Assembly (NCBI GenBank): GCA_965153455.1
Contig: OZ234504.1
Coordinates: 4,588,001-4,652,000, forward strand
DNA from: Sphagnum compactum
Taxonomy: Eukaryota > Bryophyta > Sphagnopsida > Sphagnales
Length of the DNA: 64,000 nucleotides
Reading direction: 5' to 3'
The notes under the pieces were generated by a model that was given only the letters and a program-made list of their open reading frames with translations, was not told the DNA's origin and did not search any database. Position numbers and translations under genes: made by a program. Positions 57,688 through 64,000 of this stretch are shown here, piece after piece. The stretch's first letter is position 1. Every line of letters starts with the position of its first letter.

Positions 57688-60307
57688 ATGGCGGTGATCT
57701 CGGAGTACGAGGAAGTCGAACCGGCGGATGTGGTGAAGCAGAGCGCAAGGGCCGAGCCGGAGCATCCGGTTGTTGCCAGCGCACAGCATGACGACGTGCT
57801 GGGGGCGTTATTGACAGCGCATGGACAGAAGCCAATGGATCTGCTCAAGACCGTCGTCGATTTCTTGTTCCGAGTCACAGATCTTTCGCGGCAAGAGGAG
57901 ATCGAGAGCCGGGTGACGGACATTGTATCTGCCGCGAAACGGAGGCTGGTAGAACACCGGGATGTAGGCGTAGCACCGAAAGAAGAAGCCAAACCGATAA
58001 CTGGTGCGGAGTCGATCACGAAAAGCTCAGGGAATTTTCAACCAGTTGCTGCGCCAATTGTTGTCGAAGATGTGACGTCGAAAGCGATCGAGAAACGGGA
58101 GGCTGAAGCGGTGGTTGCAGAGAAGTCTTTGAAAACTCCAGCAGCAGCAGACGAAGACGACGACAAGGACGAGGATGGCTTAAGTACGCTTGCCCTAAAA
58201 CCGTGACACCTTCTGCGGATGCGCGGTTTGCTTTAACTTTCGATGATGAAAGTCAGTCCTCACTGAATAGGTGCTCCGTTTGCCCCCTGTAGTTTGCAAA
58301 CCGAGTCAAAGGGGATGAGATCTGATTACGTGATTTGGAGATGATGCACAGCGTAGGAAAAGATGGTTGGCGTTGTGTTAGAGTTTTCATCAGTTTGGGG
58401 CTTGCTGATCGTTGAGTCCTGCAGCAGCACAGCTTGTGTTCCACTCCTGCAATGAGTGATGTGGTGATGCTTTTTTTGTGTGGCATCAATCAGAGCCCAA
58501 TTCTGGAAATGGAGGAGATTATGAGAAGTATTCCTGGACACAAACCCTAGCAGAAGTGACATTGGCCATTCCAGTACCTGTGGGTACCAAGGCTAGGTTT
58601 GTGGCATGCGATATCAAGAGTAAGCATATTAAGGCAGGTCTTAAGGGACAGCCCCCTATTCTGGAGGTAACCTGTCTGCCTTGATTCAACCCATTCTACA
58701 AACACTGGCTTCTGAACCTTTGATCACACAAGTCAGGAAATTCTGCAGGAAAGTATATGAGAGCCTCAATCTGTAGGGATGCAACGATTAAGAGTATGAT
58801 GATTGCTGAGCTATACATGTTGCGATTTCAGAGGGACCAGTCATTGTGAGGGTACTTTTTCCTCATGAACCAGAGGTTCTTTCAATTGTTTGAGCTTGTG
58901 TGGTTGGTGCTGCAGGGTGAGCTATTTAATGCAGTGAAGGCTGATGACTGCTTCTGGAGTCTAGGTGCTAATCTGGAGCCTCTTTGTCCCTTGTTGTCAA
59001 GTTCAATTTTCACAGGGATTGCCCTAGCATATCCTAATGACCAAAATGTCTTCTGTGATGATCTCTAGCCCTTTCAACCTTGTCAATTTAATTCTGGCAC
59101 AAGTTTCTCAATGCTCCTACATGGAACCTCTTCTGTATTACACCACTCCTAGAGAGAGTTTTGTCAGCATGTGTACTGAATCATTCTTGTCAGGACCTTC
59201 ACTTTGATCTATGTGCCTTAAGTTCCTCCAACCTAGATGCCTAGATGCTTGCCTGTCCATGTAGAGTTGTGAACACCTTTAGCAATATAGAGTAGGTTTG
59301 GCTTGTTTCAACTTGTTTCAAGATTTGTTTCTTGGCGATGGGCAGAGGACAATGGGAAGACACTCTCAGTTCTGCTGACCAAGCATAACCAGATGGAGTG
59401 GTGGAGATCAGTGGTGAAAGGAGAGTCTGAAATCAACACCAAGAAAGTAGAGCCAGAGAACAGCAAGTTAACAGATCTGGATGCCGAGACTCGTCAAACT
59501 GTGGAGAAAATGATGGTATGCAAATTCTGTCCTGTCTGTTCACTCCCATTGTGCAGTTGAAATTTGGTCCCCTCTAATGTATTTTAAATATGTTTGAGCA
59601 TTTAATATAGCTTTTTCTGCCAGCTTATGCAACCTCTACATCTTCCTTAGACTAGTTTTCAGCAATGTATCTGTTAGTCATGAACCTTTTGGTTCCACAC
59701 ATCCAAGATGATGGGGTCTGCCCCAGAGTAATTAGATTGTCCACATGCTGAATCAGGATGCTTAGGATAGAGCAGTGTCGCCCACACAAAGAAGCAAAAT
59801 ACAATTTTTGCTTGTAAGCAGCTGCTTTGGAGGTGATAGGCCAGGAGATGTGTTTTTGCAGACTGTGAGATTGTTCCATGGCTCTTAAATTCAATACCAC
59901 TTGGTTAGGTCAAGGAGTAATTCTGAAAGGGAGATGCTTTGGTTGGCCTTTGAATTGGTGTCTGCAGTATGATCAGCGACAGAAAGCCATGGGCCTGCCC
60001 ACTGCTGATGAACAGAAAAAGCAGGATATTCTGAAAAAGTTCATGGCCCAGGTGTGAATGATGCCCAATTCCAATGCTTTTATGTTTGGCACGTCAATAA
60101 ATTCAGAAGCACATCTGTCTGCTATCAAAACTGTGGTAAGTGAGAGTTGCACAGTTTTGGACTGCTGGTAGGAACTTTGAATAGTTCTATGCACATTTTT
60201 GATGCACATTGGGTGCAAAAATTCTATGAAGCTGTTGCTAACTCCTTGTGCATTGGTGTGATTTGCAGCACCCTGAGATGGACTTCTCAAAGGCCAAAAT
60301 CAACTAG
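57688..60307 (+). CDS. NudC / BOBBER-like CS-domain protein
   Basis: Six exons give 336 residues: 57688-58183, 58494-58666, 58916-58964, 59346-59515, 59968-60051 and 60269-60307, all in phase. The N-terminal helix region ([20 protein letters not shown]) matches the NudC N-terminal domain. An acidic, Lys/Glu/Ala-rich linker follows. The CS (p23-like) domain starts at about residue 166: [69 protein letters not shown]. The conserved tail reads [40 protein letters not shown] and ends IN. Plant NudC proteins such as BOBBER1 are cytosolic co-chaperones needed for development and heat tolerance, which is family knowledge. The start is the first Met giving a hydrophilic N-terminus; 32 codons upstream in frame are unlike the family. 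No frameshift or missing motif was seen. Confidence 0.95.
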
Positions 60308-61689
60308 TTGTTTGAAACAACCTGTAAAAAGCAGCAGTGTCATAGTTGTCAGCCTAAAGGATATGAATAGACTACAATACCATGGAGCAGGCCATGAGAT
60401 ACTTAGCTGCATGCAAAGCTTCAGAAGAGTGATGCAGGGTTTCCAGCTTAGATCTGTGAGTTGAGTAAGTTCAAATGAAATTGCAAATGTCAATATAGAC
60501 TGAGAAATATCTTGATAGTCAGTCCAGTTTTGACTTCTAAGATCACCGTAAATTTTTTGGAAGTGCTTTGGTGCGTTGGTTTTCAGAAGCTAGATCTATT
60601 TATGTGGAATTTTGCTGAACAGCTCGTTGAAGAGCTTTTTGAGCAGAAATAGATGGTGACAGAATGAAGATAAATTTATTCAGTTATGCCTTAGCAGTCA
60701 TGGTTCTAGAAATTGGGTCAGATTAGGTAGTTTCCAAGTTTGCAGGACAATTAGTCTCTCAATGGTATGGAATTCTCATACACATATTAGTTTCTTTGGT
60801 AGTTATTGCTGGTGTTTGTTCATTGTTCATGTGGGAAGTCCTTTTTGAAAGCTCAGTACTGGCTCTTGCTGAGTTCTTGAATGAATTGTGAAAGACTATT
60901 TGGACTACGTGGAGATTTGTGACAACACTATCAACCAAAGAAAGCAGACAAGGAAGTTGAACTTCGGGCAAACCATATGGGATAGACCTGAGGTGCTATT
61001 GGGAACCTTTTGGGGAAACAACTTGGGAACTTGGGAGCCTCGTGAGGACATGACGGGAACGTATAGGGAACAAGGCAAAAAAATAAAAACCCCCCAATCC
61101 TCACTTTATCCCATATCCTTTGCCCTAAGTTCTACTCTTGTAACCTCAAAGGAGGAGATTATTGGGACCCCTCAAAGCCCGACTAATATTTTTGTAGTGA
61201 TTGGCCAATCAAAGTCCTCACAACTAATGAATATGAATTGCAACATACTAGGTACAATTTGTTCAACTTTTTATTATTTTGATCATGTTCCCATTTGGTT
61301 TTCAATATTTCATTATTATTTATATTAATTTTAAATATAATTTAAATTATATTAAACATTATATCCATGGGGGGGTAAGGTAAAAGAGGGAGGTAATTAT
61401 TAACAGAAAAGTGAGATAACTATGAATAAAAAAATGAGAAAAATGAGATAGTTATTAGTAAAAGAATGAGATAGTTAAGCTTGAAAATGAAATAAGACTT
61501 TTTTTTTCATATCCCTTGGAAAAGGAATAAGGTATTTATTAAAAAATGATTCATATTATGCAAAATCACCCATATATCAGCTCCTCAAAATTTCATCACT
61601 GAAATTAAAGTAAAATTTACACATGTAAAATTTTCACATATCCCCCCCCCCCTCCCCCCCAACAAAAATGCTAAAATCTACAAATACTA
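60308..61689. other. 3' flank of the NudC-like gene
   Basis: Probable 3' UTR and intergenic sequence, turning AT-rich after about 61200. A C-rich run (about 20 C with one T) lies near 61643-61662. No gene is recognised. Confidence 0.5.
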
Positions 61690-62341
61690 GTGTGGGCTGT
61701 GCCGTTGGCCAAAGTGTGATCACGTTTTCAACTCATTTTTCCTTTCAAAACCTGATTTTTTTGGAATTTATTTAAATTGTCAGTGACAGAAATCACTTCA
61801 AAATCAATATCTCCAACATTCTGAATCCAAAATCTTACCAAATAAATTCCATCAAATCCAGATCATCAAGATCTTTCCAACAACACCAAAGGCACATTCC
61901 AATTCCTTCAAAATTTTCAGCTACAATTTAATTTAATTTTCAATAAAGAAATCATCCAATATTCAAGATTTTCAGCTACAATTTAATTTAATTTTCAATA
62001 AAGAAATCATCCAATATTCAAGATTTTCAGCTACAATTTAATTTAATTTTCAGCGAAGAAATCATTCAATATTCAAGAACTTCTACACCACAAGTCCAAA
62101 CGTCATGAAACCAAGCTGATGCACCCCTCCTCCTTGAGAGCTTTCCAAAGAGACCAAGAACTCGATCCGAAGCATCCCAGTTCGATGGAGAGCTTTCCCA
62201 AGAGACCAAGAACTCGATCCGAAGCATCCCAGTTCGATGGAGAGCTTTCCCAAGAGACCAAGAACTCGATCCGAAGCATCCCAGTTCGATGGATCTCATT
62301 GGTACAAAACAAAACAAACAAACTACCTTCCTTCATAGATA
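61690..62341 (+). repeat. Dispersed repeat B, copy 2, with internal tandem arrays
   Basis: It shares its left part (TTGGCCAAAGTGTGATCACG, AAATAAATTCCATCAAATCC, ACACCAAAGGCACATTCC) and right end (AACAAACTACCTTCCTTCAT plus AGATAGAT) with 24160-24599. Inside are two arrays absent from the other copy: a 55 bp unit starting TTTTCAGCTACAATTTAATT at 61914, 61969 and 62024, and a 52 bp unit starting GAGAGCTTTCC at 62136, 62188 and 62240. The minus-strand frames over the second array are repeat translations. Confidence 0.85.
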
Positions 62342-62719
62342 GATGACAGAATTTGACTTACATGTAGGGTGTGATAGGCCAATGAAAGAGAACCATTAGC
62401 TCAGTTTTCAGCTCACTAGCAAGATTAGTGTGCACACTAGAAAATCAAGCTGCCAGGCGTACAACACATGTAAAGGTTGTAACTTGTAATAAGAAAGCGT
62501 AGAGATCCTTTGAGGCACATTCATAGTCTGAATCATCTCAAGCTTCTGGAGCCTTGAAGCATTCTGCCGCACAAGTCTTCATCTTCCCAAGCTTTGTACC
62601 CTTTCTTTCCACACAAAGTTCGGTCTCTAACGGGGAGAGCTCGTATTTCAGGGTATGTATGTGGGAACTCGACCTCACTCAAATCTTTTTCCTTTGAAGC
62701 TGGCGGTTGCTGCTAAAAG

Positions 62720-63130
62720 GTTCCATGTGTTGCCATTTGCTAGAATAATAAGTCACATGGATAGTTCATGTTTGTCTCTGTAATACTAACCTGCAATCTC
62801 ATCTGTAGGCGTTATGGAATAGTGTTCACAAGGGAACAGTAACGCTATTCCTCTTTTGGTGTACATACTGCTAAAGGTTTTCAGGTAATCGTATGTGTTG
62901 GAGTTTTATGATGAACCAAAAATTGGAATCCAAGTTGCAGTGCCACATGGAAGGATGTTCTACAGCTTGCCATTTGCTAGAATATAGGTTACATTGCTAG
63001 TTTATGTTTGTCTCTGTAATGCTAACCTGCAATCTAATCTGGATGAGTTGTGGACTAGTGTACACTGAATAGAAATATGCTTCTTTGGTTGCAAGGGATC
63101 AGTAATGGTATTCCTCTTTTGGTGTACATA
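62720..63130 (+). repeat. Two-copy direct repeat of about 150-165 bp
   Basis: About 62730-62872 and about 62966-63131 share TTGCCATTTGCTAGAATA, GTTTGTCTCTGTAAT, CTAACCTGCAATCT, and ATTCCTCTTTTGGTGTACAT in the same order. They differ by substitutions and one insertion of about 25 bp. Confidence 0.85.
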
Positions 63131-64000
63131 CAAAACTTGCATCACAATCGCAAAATAATTGCAAATAGTATCGTATGGTGTGTTGAAAAGAATCTGTTCC
63201 TATGGTGGCACACATGTGATGTGTGATGTAGGTACAAAAACATAAAGTGATTGCACATTTTGGAACCACAGTTGTGCTCATCCTTGGTCAAGGATTTTTC
63301 CCAGAGTTTAATTTTATGTTGGGTTGTGCCATGGCATTGTGTCACAGGTGGTCCATGTATGTGTCTTCAAATTATGCACTGAACAATTTGTGGAGGATGT
63401 GTGTGCAAAGTGGACAAAATTCATGTTGTGGCTTTGAAAATTGATGATGTCAAGTAGTAAGAAATGAAACCGATGCTCCATTGACTCGAGTGGTGAAAGA
63501 TCTGTTCGCAGCAGGGTTTCTCCTTCTACAACTCCTCGAAGGGCATCTCATGATGCGAGTATTCCAAATGCATATCAGATTCTAGTCTAGTTTGTTGATA
63601 CAATTGGGCAAGCTATAATATTATTAATACATACTGTTGAAGCTCAACTTAGAATGCTGCACTTTAATTATCTGTAGAGGAATTAGCAGGAAAAGCTCAT
63701 TGATTTGGAGAAATAGCCAAACAGATTTTGGGTGTATTTGTTAGAGTCAATGTGCCATTGTGGAGCTGATCACAAGACAAACAAGATGCAGTTCTATTTG
63801 TCTTTGATGCATTGCAACATTGAAGCTAAAAAAGTGTGTGATCTTTCCTTATGCTCATTGTGTCAATCGATACAACTTGAAATTAAGAATTGAGTTTTGA
63901 ACAAAAATTATAGACAAATTACAAAAAGGTGTGTCCTTATGTGGAGGCATTTATCTCATTCATATGTGACAGAATTGCCAGGTTCATCAAGATCAACCAG
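63131..64000. other. Unassigned sequence at the window edge
   Basis: No gene can be supported. A short Ser/Arg/Pro-rich open stretch at about 63490-63585 (+) could be an exon of a gene continuing past the window, but it has no flanking evidence. Confidence 0.35.

Noticed and set aside
62066-62336. Two overlapping minus-strand frames with repeated SSWSL
   Set aside because: These are translations of the 52 bp tandem array.

Overview
The window is nuclear DNA from a land plant. Every confident gene has a plant-type product. Introns are spliceosomal (GT-AG, plus one apparent GC-AG), and several non-coding stretches carry the plant telomere motif TTTAGGG. Decayed Ty3/gypsy retrotransposons fill part of the space between genes. 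The long AT-rich, repeat-filled intergenic regions and many short introns would suit a seed-free plant such as a fern, lycophyte or moss. That placement is inference with low confidence.

Layout. 1-3141: a ten-copy 56-65 bp minisatellite, then a two-exon Ycf20-like gene (+) whose intron is built from internal duplications. 3142-7372: non-coding. 7373-7948: an LBD/LOB-domain transcription factor (-). 10712-13063: an unrecognised four-exon gene (+). 13454-14608: a conserved plant protein of unknown function (-), convergent with it. 16929-20757: a ten-exon SEC12-like/PHF1-like WD40 membrane protein (+). 20758-31840: AT-rich DNA with dispersed repeats and a Ty3/gypsy chromovirus remnant (LTR 24600-25421, chromodomain 26212-26556). 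32586-37320: a twelve-exon class I fructose-bisphosphate aldolase (+) whose C-terminus lies in a 67 bp minisatellite. 40446-41975: an HSP20-like alpha-crystallin-domain protein (+). 44667-46406: nuclear-encoded plastid EF-Tu (-). 46800-47575: a minisatellite and a dispersed repeat. 51170-55159: a 5' LTR, gag, protease and truncated reverse transcriptase of a second Ty3/gypsy element. 57688-60307: a six-exon NudC/BOBBER-like gene (+). 60308-64000: non-coding, with repeats.

The genes do not form an operon or an obvious cluster. Ycf20-like and EF-Tu are plastid proteins (light dissipation, translation), and the aldolase may be plastidic. The SEC12-like protein acts at the ER, LBD in the nucleus, and the NudC and HSP20-like proteins are probably chaperones. 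I reconstructed exon joins by hand from splice consensus and reading phase. All joins in the Ycf20, SEC12-like, aldolase, EF-Tu and NudC genes keep phase.

I found no convincing novel multi-gene system. The points most worth a second look are the aldolase tail, which lacks the usual terminal tyrosine; the unrecognised gene at 10.7-13.1 kb; the three families of dispersed repeats that each occur twice in the window; and several perfect hairpins and minisatellites.
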